From assembly GCF_030848805.1 (NCBI RefSeq), contig NC_092358.1, forward strand, positions 15,592,469-15,656,468: DNA of 64,000 nt, given 5' to 3'. The notes under the pieces are model-generated. The model saw only the letters and a list, made by a program, of their open reading frames with translations, had not been told where the DNA came from and made no database searches. The stretch is from Temnothorax longispinosus (Eukaryota; Arthropoda; Insecta; Hymenoptera; Formicidae). The first letter of the stretch is position 1, and every line of letters starts with the position of its first letter. The translations under genes were made by a program, and so were the position numbers. Of this stretch, positions 43,510-53,947 are shown in pieces.

Positions 43510-43850
43510 GTTGGCGGGGTCACTTTATTTATTAAAAGATCGCGGCCCCCCGAATTTGAGAGCTTGTCAGCATTAATATCTAATTCCATCTCGTCCTCCT
43601 GGCTCGAGAAAACGTTCCGTCTCTTAGAAAGTTCCTGATCCCTCTGCTGCTTCGAAGACAGATTTCGTCGAATCGATTTTACATCACGTCCAGAATCCCG
43701 CTGTTCCTTAATAATAATGTCTTTAAAAATGTCGTCGAATTCCTTCTCAGAAACACACGTCTTCTTTCTTTTATTGCACTGCGTCTCATCTCCCGGTGCA
43801 TGAAATTCAGCTCCTAATATCTGAGAGCTCTCAGAGCTCGAAATTTCCAT
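43510..43850 (-). pseudogene. LINE-A ORF1, N-terminal segment
   Basis: The start is at 43850 (MEISSSESSQILGAEF). It is a charged, Ser/Glu/Lys-rich region (NKRKKTCVSEKEFDD) without known domain, open to LLINKVTPPT at the TA junction; residues after that come from the inserted element. The sequence 43851-44070 upstream looks like the LINE 5' UTR, as the next element starts at 44241. Confidence 0.75.
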
Positions 43851-44240
43851 CGCTAATTAAACAGTAAAAAACCACCGCTCTTCCTCCGAGAGGGGAGCTA
43901 CAAAAACTGAGATCAAACTTTCCCGAACAGAACAGGGCATGAAACGCAACCCCACGTAAAACGGTGTGATCACACTCGCGTTCAATTAATCGCCTAAAGA
44001 GAGGGAGCGCGTATGCGAAGCACGTCTGACTCGCACGGCTGTTCGAGCGGAACTCTGTCATATTTGGCCGGTAGTTAGAGGTTAAGTTTGTTTATACAGA
44101 TTTAATATTTACAAAATTAAATAAAAATATAATAAATAGTGTGATAAACAGTAATACACTGCCTAATACAAGTTTGTTTATTGAATTATTTCCTTGGAAA
44201 TATCATGTGATATCAGGTATCTTATATGTGTGTATACATA

Positions 44241-44692
44241 CAGGGTGTCAAGTAATAAGCGGATCACTGTTTGTGATGGGCAGCTAGAGCGGGTAAAACT
44301 GAATTGAAAAGTCTTACTGTTTTGTACGTATTTCAATAATTAATAAAAAAATAATTAATAAAAATACGCAAATCAAGATGCGTTTGTGCGATTCGACGAG
44401 AAGGAGTAGCCCAACAAAAATTATTAACTATACATGAGTGACACTCATTGTCATTATTGTTTACAAAGCACTCTTCTCTCATAATATTTTGCTATGCACA
44501 TAGTAACGTAAACATTCGGCTGCTCCTTCTCGTCAAATCGTGTGGATGCACATTGATTAATTCTCTTATCTTTATTAATTTTTCATTAATTTATTGAGAA
44601 ACTTACAGTACGATAAAGGACGTTTAATTTGATTCAGTTTAATTCGCTTTTTCTGTCCTTGAAAAGTGGTCCGCTTATTACCCAACACCCTA
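44241..44692. mobile_element. mariner-like non-autonomous element, CAGGGTGT ends
   Basis: The left end CAGGGTGTCAAGTAATAAGC and the inverse of TAGGGTGTTGGGTAATAAGC are flanked by TA (44239-44240 and 44693-44694). Inner arms GATTCGACGAGAAGGAG / CTCCTTCTCGTCAAATC form a second hairpin. No transposase. Confidence 0.7.
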
Positions 44693-44737
44693 TATATACA
44701 TGTTTATATAATTGTAAATTTAAATTTTTTATATATA

Positions 44738-45109
44738 AGGTAGACCGAAGCACGTTGTCACACGGGGCACGTTGTCACATCAAGTGTAATTGCATACAAA
44801 ATGTTATCCAAACTGTATTCAACGTAAATATCAATATATTATAGTGCGCTGCAATGTAAAAAAGTAAAATCCTTCACAGAAACATTTATTTTATTCCAAA
44901 AAAGTACGGGGCACGTTGTCACAAGCGACCTGTCGTTATTTATTGTTATGTGACAACTGTAGAGTAACAATCACACAAAATTCGATACTGTCCAATTCAA
45001 GCTGAAGGTTCACTCGAAATTTTGGCATATCAAAGTACTCTTAAATATTGAATGTAAAAAATACAAAAAATATTGAACCAAATGTGTGACAACGTGCCCC
45101 GGTCTACCC
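44738..45109. mobile_element. TA-flanked GACCGGGGCACG element, copy B (internally deleted)
   Basis: The ends AGGTAGACCGAAGCACGTTG and GGTCTACCC are flanked by TA (44736-44737 and 45110-45111). The interior matches 24692-25598 (GTAATTGCATACAAAATGTT, GCGACCTGTCGTTATTTATT) with more than 500 bp missing and its ends oriented oppositely. Confidence 0.75.
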
Positions 45110-45114
45110 TAAAT

Positions 45115-45508
45115 AAAATCATTAAAAATGCTAAAAAGATAGAGAAAATTACTTGAGTCATAATTAATCTCATATACTATTGTGTATAAGATTTAGATTA
45201 TGCCTAGTGCTTAATACCTACATTTTCAACTATTTATATATTATAAAATATGCTTCTGCATAGCATAGAAATATATATATTGCTTTTAAAAGTATAAAAT
45301 AAATAAATAATTAAAATCTCGCAACTGCAGTAAAAAAATTAAGTAAACAAAAATTATAATAAAATAAAAAAAATAAAAACTTAAAATTAATTAGTAAAAA
45401 ACAGATTTAAAAAACTAAAAATTAAAAACTTAAAAAATTTAACAAAAACAAAAATTATAATAATAGAAAACAAAATTCAAAAAACAAGAACTTAGAAATA
45501 ATAATAAA
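45115..45508. other. AT-rich spacer, nothing recognised
   Basis: AAAAATTAA-type low-complexity sequence with no frame, hairpin or repeat boundary that I can support. Confidence 0.5.
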
Positions 45509-45509
45509 A

Positions 45510-46850
45510 AAGTGAGCAAGTAGAAACTTGCACATTGCTTCCTTATAGTTTTTAGTGTGCAAGTAGAAACCTGCACATTGCTTCCTCTATGAGGAAGCCT
45601 GTTTTTGTATGCATAATTATTAGTAGATATTTATTAATTTGGCTTTCTCATAGAGGAAGCAATGCAGGTTTCTACTTGCACACTTAAAAAATATAAGGAA
45701 GCAATGTGCACAAGTTTCTACTTGCTCACTTAAAAACTATGAGGAAGCAATGTACAAGTTTCTACTTGCACATTTAAAAACTATGAGGAAGCAATGTACA
45801 AGTTTCTACTTGCACACTAAAAAACTATGAGGAAGCAATGTGCAAGTTTCTACTTGCACACTTAAAAACTATGAGGAAGCAATGTGCAAGTTTTTACTTG
45901 CACACTTTTTTTATGGATAGAGTATCATTAAAGATATATCGGTGTTGAATTTGGCAATGATCGGTGAAGGGGTTACTAATTTTTGTCTAAAAAGTGTACA
46001 AATCATACACGTAATCTTATATATAAGGTATCATCAAAGAGAGGTTGTTTCGAATTTGGCGAAGATTAGTGAAAAGGTTACCAATTTCTGCCTAAAAATG
46101 TATAGGGTAGCGAGGCAAATCGGATTACTAATTAGCACGATAAAATTGCTCGTTTAAAATAAAATACTAACGAAAATTGTCTTACAACTTATATTAATCC
46201 TATTTGCCTCAATCTACTCTAAGTTATTTGATGGATAGCAAATCCTCAAAAATTTGACGTTTTCGAACATAAGCAACACATTGGCATCAAAAACTCAAAA
46301 AACAATTTTTACTTTGATCTTTTCTACCCCTTAAAAAAATCTTAAAAAAATTATATATGAAATAGGGGTAGAAAAGACTAAAAAATATAATAAAATTAGA
46401 AATAGAGCGATATCTCCAAATTTGCGGAAGTTAGAGCAACCACGGACATTTCTAAAAAAATTCAAAAATTTTTTAAAAAAGAACCCCTTTACCGATCATC
46501 GCCAAATTCAATACCAACCTTCCTTGAATAATACTTTATCGAGTAAAAAAAAAACAGCCCGATATCTCAATATTTGCGGAAGTTAGAGCAACCACAACAT
46601 CAAAAGTGCATATACACACACACACACACATACGGACATTTTTTTTTTTAGGCGATATTTTAACGTTTTACAACAATCTGAACACATTGGCAGAAAAAAC
46701 TCAAAAACCAATCTCTTCGTTGGTTTCTTCTACCCCTATTTCATATATAATTTTTTTAAAATTTGGTTGACTAAACCCAGCTTATAAAGGTTCATATACG
46801 AAATTCACGAAAACAAAGCTTCCTTTATGAGAAAGCAAAATTAAACAATA
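45510..46850 (-). repeat. 1.6-kb repeat element, copy 2 (inverted relative to 20285-21915)
   Basis: The same blocks occur in reverse order: the GTGCAAGTAGAAACTTGCAC inverted array (45512-45910), the 117-bp MITE (46105-46219), CTAACTTCCGCAAA blocks and the CA run, ending with AAGCTTCCTTTATGAGAAAG. It is shorter than copy 1, mainly through loss of AGGGGTAGA units. Confidence 0.65.
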
Positions 46851-46869
46851 AAAAAATTGTTAAAAAAAA

Positions 46870-47960
46870 AAAGACTCCCGACTGCTGCCTAAACCAGGTT
46901 AAATTAAATGCAGAAAATAAAAATTAATAAATAAAAACAACTTATAAAAAAAATAAATTTAATAACTAAAATTTAAAATAAAATTTAAAAACAAAAAATT
47001 AAAAACAAAAACTTATATAAAAATTTAAAAACAAGAATTTATACAACAATAAATTTAACTAAAAATAGGTTTAAAAAGTTTAAAATAATAATTTAAAAAA
47101 ATTTAAAAACAAAAACTTATACAAAAATAAATTCAACCAAAAACAGGTTTAAAAAATTTAAATAATAAAAACAAAAAGTTTTAAAAATTAATTGGTACAT
47201 AAGACAGGTTTATTTGGTAATAAAAATGTAATACACATATAATAATAAGTATAAAGTACAAAATTAAAAACTTCTAAAAATTTAAAATAATATTAATTAT
47301 AAAATATCAATTATAAAATATTAACAATTGACACACTATTAGGAAATATTATCTAATAACAAATATGATTGAAAATGTATACAAATACTTGATTACTTAC
47401 TACAATTTATAGTCGGGAGACGCCACGCCAAATTTTATACTTAATATTTTAACATATATTTTTGTTTTTTTTTCTGTACACAGTTAAACAACTTAAATAC
47501 AGAATTTTCTTTGACATCTAAAACGTGAATTGAGAAACACTTGACTTGGCGTCTACTTAAATACAGAATTTTCTTTGACATCTAAAACGTGATTGAGAAA
47601 CACTTGACGTGGCGTCTCCCGACTGCTCTTTTAAAATATGCAATTAATAATTATATCTGTAATGTCTAATATAATAATGAGAAGAATAAATTGTAGTAAG
47701 TAATCAAGTATTTGTATATATTTTCAATCATATTTGTTATTAGATAATATTTCCTAATAGTTTGTCAATTGTATTAATATTTTATAATTAATATTATTTA
47801 AAATTTTTAGAAGTTTTTAATTTTGTACTTTATATTTATTATTATATGTGTATTACATTTTTATTACCAAATAAACCTGTCTTATGTACCAATTAATTTT
47901 TAAGATTTTTTGTTTTTATTATTTAAACTTTTTAAACCTGTTTTTGGTTAAATTTATTTT
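46870..47960. repeat. AT-rich inverted-repeat element, about 210-bp inner arms
   Basis: About 47190-47395 (ACATAAGACAGGTTTATTTG ... GATTACTTACTACAATT) is mirrored at 47690-47915. Outside, TTAAAAACAAAAACTT units repeat. Between the arms, TCGGGAGACGCCACG and CGTGGCGTCTCCCGA form an inner inverse pair around two direct copies of AATACAGAATTTTCTTTGAC (47487 and 47563). No gene. Confidence 0.6.
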
Positions 47961-49225
47961 TTATTATCAGATTTCCTTTAGCATTTTTGATCGATTTTTT
48001 GTACGTTATTAAATTAATGTTTTTATGACACTGTTATTCAATTCATTCTACACAGATTACAAAAAATTGTGTTTAATAAAAGTAAGGTTTAGATCACTTG
48101 GACTAATAAGACATATTATAGCTTATTTAACAGCTTATAGCTTATTTAACAGATGCAGATCTTAGAAATATAAATAATAATTGTTCAAGAGGAAAACCAA
48201 AGCGTTACAAAGTGACGACGCAAAAATAATTGTTTGCACGTGGAAATGCAAATTGTTGTTTCTTAACACAATAAATTACATATATACCGGAAATGATTCT
48301 GTTTATCTGTTATGTAAGATATTTTATTCAGTTCCCTCAGTCCCCGAAGAATTATTATATACACAGTAGCGTTGTCAGTAATATCTACCTTCTGTAATTT
48401 TTCATATGGTTATGCAATCCAAGTTTGAGATCGGCAGCGATGAATATTTTTTACTACCCAAAATACATAAAATTTGAAAAAAAATTAGAGAGAGTGCCGT
48501 AATACATACATATTTACCTAAAGTTTTATTGAATTGGCAAATTAGTAATTAGTCACAAAAAACTACTAATTACGTAAAAATTAATAATAGTTAGGTAAAA
48601 GTGAATTACACATTACAAAAAAAAAGGTAATTTATCAGAGAAAAAATTTTAATTACGTAAAAATAAATACTTTATTATTAAAATAACTAAGTTTGTAAAA
48701 AATAAATTATTACTTATTTGAAAATTAATAATTAGTGGATAAGGAATAATTAGTCTCATTGTCAAGTAAATTACTTATTTTAAAAATTGAATGCGTCTAC
48801 AAAATACAATCAAATTTTTTTAAATAATTGTTTTTTTTTTACAACAATCAGTTTCTTTTATTATTCTACGTATAAAAGTATCAACGTAAAGTCATCAAAA
48901 AGTGAATTTAATACTTTACAAGATATTTCATATTTTATATTAAAAATATGACAAATTTTAAATATCTCAGGAAATCCTTAACGAAAGAGAGCTTTATTAT
49001 TGTGTTTTGAGAACGTCTCGACAAGATATGCAACTTTTATCTCAAGAAAAAAATCAAGTTCTATTTAAAAAATGTCTCCTTTAAAATTTCTTGAAAATGA
49101 TGACATATGACACATAATTATTTTTTTAACCACGTTTAACTGTAATAATTAAATTATTTATGTTAAACCAATTATTAATTTTTAAAATAAATAAGTTACC
49201 TGAGATTAATTATTCATTATTAAAA
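47961..49225. other. AT-rich stretch without supported gene
   Basis: One 62-codon frame (48181-48369) lacks domains. TTAGTAATTAGT-type low-complexity sequence dominates 48530-48790. No boundaries seen before the target duplication of the next LINE at 49226. Confidence 0.4.
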
Positions 49226-49371
49226 AAATTAATAACTTAGATAGATAAGATACTTTATTACCCCAAGGGGTCTAAAAGGGCGTTTTGTAGGGACGTACCC
49301 AACCCTGTACATCTAGTTTACAACAATTTACATACAATTTTACATATAATTTATTATAAACATATTCCTCT

Positions 49372-49542
49372 TCAATCCTTTTCGATGTCTCGTCCTCCTT
49401 GATCCTCCCTCGTTGAGTTGTCGGCCCATCCTTCTTCCTTTCTCATTTTCCTCCCTCCTCCATCTCGTCTCATTTCCTCTATTGCTTTCATCCATTCTTC
49501 CCCCTCTCCCTTTTCTCCCAGTAATCTCTCTGCCACATCCTG
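49372..49542 (-). pseudogene. LINE-B ORF2 C-terminal extension beyond premature TAG
   Basis: The ORF2 frame stays open for 56 codons after the TAG at 49543-49545 and reads as the same style of protein (QDVAERLLGEKGEGEEW, MKAIEEMRRDG), stopping at TGA 49372-49374. I infer that the TAG is a nonsense mutation and that the family's ORF2 is about 1158 aa. A control alignment would be needed to confirm. Confidence 0.6.
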
Positions 49543-52500
49543 CTACCCCTCTTCTTCCCATTCCACCCATCTCGTACATTCTTCCCATACATGTTCCCAT
49601 GTTTCCTCTACCCTCCCACACATCCTGCATTTTTTGTCCTCCTCATTTTCCCAGTATAGCCCCTCCTTCACTTCGTTACCCAGTCTAAATCTTGCAATCC
49701 TGCTCCATCTTGCTTCCTCCCATCCCTTCTTTAGATAGTCCGGGATCCCGTCCTTCCTTATGCTCTTATACCATCTGTTGTACTTCGATCCTACGATCTT
49801 TTCCATCCTTTCTTGTCTCTCCTTATCTTTCTCCTTCTTTTCCAACTCCTCCTCCTCCAGCTCCTCTCTTCCTTCCATTTCTACTCCGATCCCTTCCAAG
49901 TAATCTTTTCTCTCCTGCTCCCATCTTCCTATTACCTTTCCTCTCTTCCATCTCTCTTTCATTTCTTCCAGACACTTTCTCGCTATCTCTCCTCCTCTAC
50001 CTTCTTCCAATTTTCTTTCAAATTTCCATGCTCTCTTGCTTGCTCTACTTCTCATCTTCTCTCTTTCTAGCTCGTCTCTGACCATATATCCCGGCGTCCT
50101 CCAGTTTACTCCAAGTACCCATCTTAAATATCTTTCGTGAATACCTTCTACCTCCCTCCTTTCTTTCCATCCCCATACTTCTGCCCCGTATCCCATCACT
50201 GTCCATATCAGTGTGTCGTATAGCCAGATCCTTCTTTTGCAGTCCTTTTTCCACATCCTCTTCCCTATCCCCCACACTTCCCTCATTACTCTCGCTGCCT
50301 TCCTTCTTCTCTCTCTAATATGCGCCTCCTGTCCTCCGTTCTCCTTCATCGTATACCCTAAATATTTGAATTCTTTCACTTCCTCTAATTTTTTTCCCTT
50401 CCACCTCCAGTCGTACTTCTTCTTCCTTCCTCCTCCCTTTCTGAATCTCATTATCTTTGACTTCTCTATACTTAGAGTTAACCCTTTTTTGTCTAGATAT
50501 CCTTCTAACCTGCTTATCATTGATCTCATGTCCTGCTCCTCCTCTGCCAGCAGTGCAATATCATCTGCATACATTAGCGTGTATATCTTCTCACCTCTTA
50601 ATTTCACTCCTCCCCATCCGCCTTTTTTTATATGATCCTCTATGTCTGCGATTAGTAGGTTGAATAATATTGGGCTTAGTGGGCAACCCTGTCTCAGGCC
50701 TTTCGCCGTCCAAAATTGACCACCACTCTCTCCTCCTTTCCCTACTCTGCTCTTTGTTTCCCTCAAAACTTCCTCTACTCTACCTATCAGTCCTTGTCTC
50801 ACTCCTCTTTCTCTCATTGCCTTGATTAATACCCTTTTGTCCACTGAGTCGAAGGCAGCCTTCAAATCCACAAAAAACACCGTCATCTTTCCTTTCTCTT
50901 TTCCTATTTGTCTGTTCACCAAGTAGTTCAAAGCGAATATTTGATCCATTGTTCCCATTCCTTTCCTGAATCCCGTCTGATTATCTGGGATCAATTTCTT
51001 CTCCTCTACTTCTTCTCTTATTCTTTCCGCCAGTACCGCCGTGTAGATTTTGTACATCGACGACATGATGGTTATTCCTCTATAGTCCTTCACCTCTCGC
51101 CCTTCTCCTTTTTTAACTAATGGGATTATCTCCCCTTCCTTCCATTGTTCTGGCCAGCCTTTCCCTCTCCACACACGTTTGCATACCTCCCATATCCATT
51201 TCACCATTTCTTCTCCTCCGTACTTCCATGCCTCGTTAGGTATCCCGTCATTGCCTATTGCTTTTCCCGTCTTTAGTTTCTTTATTACGTTTCTTATCTC
51301 TTCTAATCCTATCTCTTCTTCCTCCTGCCTACTTCTGTCTCCCTCTCCCTTTACCACTCTGTTCTCCACTCTACCCATCAGTTCCATGAAATACTCCTTC
51401 CACTCTTCCGGTTTTATCTCTTCGTTTACCCTTCTTCTTCTCTTCCTTACTCTGCCTATCAACTCCCATACCTTTCCTTCCGTTTTCGCCTCTCCAATCT
51501 CTCTAATCATTCTTTCTTTCTCTTCCTTTTTCTTTCTATCACACATTTCCCTATATTCTTTCCTTCTTTCTCTGTATCTTTCTGTCTCTCCTTTCCCTTT
51601 TCTCCATTTCCTTAGTTCTCTCCTTACTTCCCTCTTGCTCTCCGTGCATTCCTCGTCCCACCACCCTCTTTTGTTCTTGACAGTCCCTCTTTCATTCTTG
51701 TCTTCGTTCTCCTCAATCACTCTTCTTATCTTCCTTGTTCCTTCCTCTATTTCCTCTTGCAGATCTCTTTTTTCTTCAATCGTGCCTAGCTTCTCCCTAA
51801 ATTGCGTCTTTCCTTCATCATTCCATACTCCCCTTCTTCTCCTCTTTTCAGCTCCTCTCCTCCTTTGCCTTCTCTTTGAGCTACCTCTCACCCAAAGTAT
51901 TAATGGATGATGGTCCAAATCTATCCTTTCTCCTACTTCCAGTCTTTCCACCTTTTCTCTAACCTCCTCGTCCCCTATTATGTAATCTATAACCGTCTCG
52001 CCTCTTCCCCCTGTGTATGTATATTCTCCCTCCTCGTCCCCCTTCGTGCATCCATTTAATATCATACATCCTCTCTCCTCGATAAACTCCAGTAACTTTC
52101 TGCCTTCTTTATTTGTCTTCTTATCTTTTGACTTCCTCCCTCTTTCCTCTCTTCTCTCGGTTTCCTCTTCCCATCCTCCTTCCTCTCCCGTTCTCGCGTT
52201 AAAGTCGCCTCCTATTATGGTCCTTATTCCTATTTCCCCCTCCTCCGTCCTTTCCTTCAGACCTTCTAGTTTCTCGTCTATATTGTTGTTTACATAGATT
52301 CCTATTATTCTCCATACTTCCTCTCCTATTCTTATCTTACCTTCGATTTTACCTTCTTCCTCCGTCTCCCTTCTTTCCTTTATCTCTTCTATGCTTTTCC
52401 TTATCCCTAGCAACATGCCTCCGCATGCTCTGCCTTTCTTGTTCCTTCTGGTTGCTATCTGTACTCTCCATCTATATTCTCTCGGTAGCTTCTCCTTCAC

Positions 52501-52848
52501 CTTCTCCCATCCCTTCTCGTCAGTCCACGTCTCCATCATCACAATCACATCCCATTCCTTTATCCCTTCCCAGAAGTCCTTATCCTTGTTTGATAAACCA
52601 GCTACGTTCCAAAAGGCCACTTTCCACGTCTTTTCACTCTCCCCGTTGTTTCTTTCCTCTTCTCCTATATATCTTTTTTCTTGTCCCTCGACTTCCCTTA
52701 TACCGTTTCCTCTACTATTTTCCTCTTCTACCTCCTTTATACTTTCTTCGTCCATTCTGGTTTCTTCTGGTGTGTTCTGCCTTTCTTCTATCTCCTTGGA
52801 CCTTTCCTGTCTTCCTTCTTGTATTTCTTCCCTCCTTCTCTCGGTCAT
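49543..52848 (-). CDS. LINE-B ORF2: endonuclease and reverse transcriptase, 1101 aa
   Basis: The start is at 52848. The APE endonuclease spans about residues 75-320: WKVAFWNVAG, METWTD, IIGGDFNAR (about 213) and DLDHHPL (about 310). A basic linker follows. RT spans about 505-800: GKAIGNDGIPNEAWK, YRGITIMSS, NQTGFRKGMGTMDQIF, FFVDLKAAFDSVDK (about 661), GLRQGCPLSPILFN and catalytic YADD (about 760). The tail carries a CCHC-like knuckle (CRMCGRVEETWEHVWEEC). There is no RNase H. Residue use is dominated by E, K, R and G because the coding strand is almost all purine. The frame is open for eight codons upstream within the ORF1 end; the gap from ORF1 stop to this ATG is 37 nt. Confidence 0.95.
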   Translation of the reverse strand: MTERRREEIQEGRQERSKEIEERQNTPEETRMDEESIKEVEEENSRGNGIREVEGQEKRYIGEEERNNGESEKTWKVAFWNVAGLSNKDKDFWEGIKEWDVIVMMETWTDEKGWEKVKEKLPREYRWRVQIATRRNKKGRACGGMLLGIRKSIEEIKERRETEEEGKIEGKIRIGEEVWRIIGIYVNNNIDEKLEGLKERTEEGEIGIRTIIGGDFNARTGEEGGWEEETERREERGRKSKDKKTNKEGRKLLEFIEERGCMILNGCTKGDEEGEYTYTGGRGETVIDYIIGDEEVREKVERLEVGERIDLDHHPLILWVRGSSKRRQRRRGAEKRRRRGVWNDEGKTQFREKLGTIEEKRDLQEEIEEGTRKIRRVIEENEDKNERGTVKNKRGWWDEECTESKREVRRELRKWRKGKGETERYRERRKEYREMCDRKKKEEKERMIREIGEAKTEGKVWELIGRVRKRRRRVNEEIKPEEWKEYFMELMGRVENRVVKGEGDRSRQEEEEIGLEEIRNVIKKLKTGKAIGNDGIPNEAWKYGGEEMVKWIWEVCKRVWRGKGWPEQWKEGEIIPLVKKGEGREVKDYRGITIMSSMYKIYTAVLAERIREEVEEKKLIPDNQTGFRKGMGTMDQIFALNYLVNRQIGKEKGKMTVFFVDLKAAFDSVDKRVLIKAMRERGVRQGLIGRVEEVLRETKSRVGKGGESGGQFWTAKGLRQGCPLSPILFNLLIADIEDHIKKGGWGGVKLRGEKIYTLMYADDIALLAEEEQDMRSMISRLEGYLDKKGLTLSIEKSKIMRFRKGGGRKKKYDWRWKGKKLEEVKEFKYLGYTMKENGGQEAHIRERRRKAARVMREVWGIGKRMWKKDCKRRIWLYDTLIWTVMGYGAEVWGWKERREVEGIHERYLRWVLGVNWRTPGYMVRDELEREKMRSRASKRAWKFERKLEEGRGGEIARKCLEEMKERWKRGKVIGRWEQERKDYLEGIGVEMEGREELEEEELEKKEKDKERQERMEKIVGSKYNRWYKSIRKDGIPDYLKKGWEEARWSRIARFRLGNEVKEGLYWENEEDKKCRMCGRVEETWEHVWEECTRWVEWEEEG

Positions 52849-52885
52849 CTTTCTTAACCCTTCTTTATTCTTCTTCTTTTCTTTC

Positions 52886-53947
52886 TTATCTGCGAAAGTG
52901 ATCGCTTTCTTCTAGCGTTTCTTTGTTTTCGTTCCATCTCCATTCCTTATTATCCTCCCATATTTTTTGGTAACCAACCGTTACCCATTTTCCTGCCTGT
53001 CTTTTTTCCCTTGCTATCTTTCTTAACTCTTTCTGTATCTGCCTTTCTTCTTTAGTAAGGTCGTCATTCAGAAAACAGCCATACTTCTTTCCTAGCTCTT
53101 TCTTTCTCATCATTATCTCTCGTTTATTTTCCCAATTTCTGCATCTCAGCACCTTCATCTTAAATTCTCCATGTCCAATTTCTTGTACTTCTTCGATGGC
53201 TATTTTCGCACTATTTATTTCTACTAACAACTTCTCGTTTTTTTCTTTTCTTTCCTTTTCATTTCCTGTTTTCTCTTCTTTTACAATTATGTTTACTCTC
53301 CTCCTTCTTCTTTCTGCCATCTCCATATTTCTTTCTATCTCTTTCATTTTCCTTATTATCTCCCCTCCCTCACTCATTGACCTGTTTACTTCTATCTTCT
53401 CCGCCTTCTCCTCTAAGTTCTTAATTCTTCCTTCCAAAGCCTTTCTTTGATTTTCCCATATCTCCTCGCTTCTCCTCAATTCCTCCCTCAGTCCTTTAAT
53501 TTCGTTTTTTATTTCCTCTTTATCCCTTTTTCTTTCTTTCTCTTGTTCCTCCTTATCTTTTTTTCTTTCTCCCTCTTGTTCCTCCATTTTCTTCAAAATT
53601 TCTTTTACCTTCTCCAGTAATTCTTCTGTCGCCATAATTTCTTTTCCCTGCTTTTCTTTTTTAATTTTGGGCGGCGGTGATCTGTTGACCCTTCTTTGTG
53701 CGTTAAATTCTTTTAGAATTTTTTCCTCCGCCTTCACTGCTTCCTCCACCTCTTCTTCCCTCTTCCTTTTCTCACTCTTCTGAAAGAATTCCTTAACCGA
53801 TCCTGTACTGTCCGTTCTTCTTAATTTGGCTAGCTCCTCCGCCTTCGTTGGTCTGCCTCTCGCTTTCTTCTCGCCTTCGCCTTCCCCTTTCTTTCCTTTA
53901 TCCCCCTGTTGAACACTTTCTGATTCTATTTCCTTCTCTTTATCCAT
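52886..53947 (-). CDS. LINE-B ORF1: coiled-coil RNA-binding protein, 353 aa
   Basis: The start is at 53947 (MDKEKEIESESVQQGDKG). An N-terminal basic/disordered part includes an AT-hook-like ARGRPTKAEEL. A long heptad-rich coiled coil (about residues 100-220, Glu/Lys/Arg with regular Leu/Ile) leads to a compact C-terminal domain (RRRRVNIIVK, IAIEEVQEIGHGEFKMKVLRCRN then KYGCFLNDDLTKEER). This has the layout of an RRM-like LINE ORF1 with coiled coil. It is intact. Role: trimeric RNA chaperone that packages LINE RNA (family knowledge). Confidence 0.88.
   Translation of the reverse strand: MDKEKEIESESVQQGDKGKKGEGEGEKKARGRPTKAEELAKLRRTDSTGSVKEFFQKSEKRKREEEVEEAVKAEEKILKEFNAQRRVNRSPPPKIKKEKQGKEIMATEELLEKVKEILKKMEEQEGERKKDKEEQEKERKRDKEEIKNEIKGLREELRRSEEIWENQRKALEGRIKNLEEKAEKIEVNRSMSEGGEIIRKMKEIERNMEMAERRRRRVNIIVKEEKTGNEKERKEKNEKLLVEINSAKIAIEEVQEIGHGEFKMKVLRCRNWENKREIMMRKKELGKKYGCFLNDDLTKEERQIQKELRKIAREKRQAGKWVTVGYQKIWEDNKEWRWNENKETLEESDHFRR

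Larger units (their letters stand above)
27490..44070 (-). mobile_element. I-type LINE (ORF1 CCHC, ORF2 EN-RT-RNase H), nested and decayed
   Basis: Pieces in one orientation and in order give ORF1 (43850 to 37601), endonuclease (37600 to 36421), RT (36397 to 35850, then 29605 to 28700), RNase H (28700 to 27865) and a C-terminal zinc-finger region (to about 27570). RNase H after RT plus three-knuckle ORF1 fits the I group of non-LTR retrotransposons. A hAT (29614-35841) and a TA-flanked element (39145-43507) interrupt it, and several frameshifts and stops inactivate it. Excluding insertions it spans about 6 kb. The 5' UTR appears to end near 44070; exact ends and target duplication are not certain. 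Confidence 0.88.
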
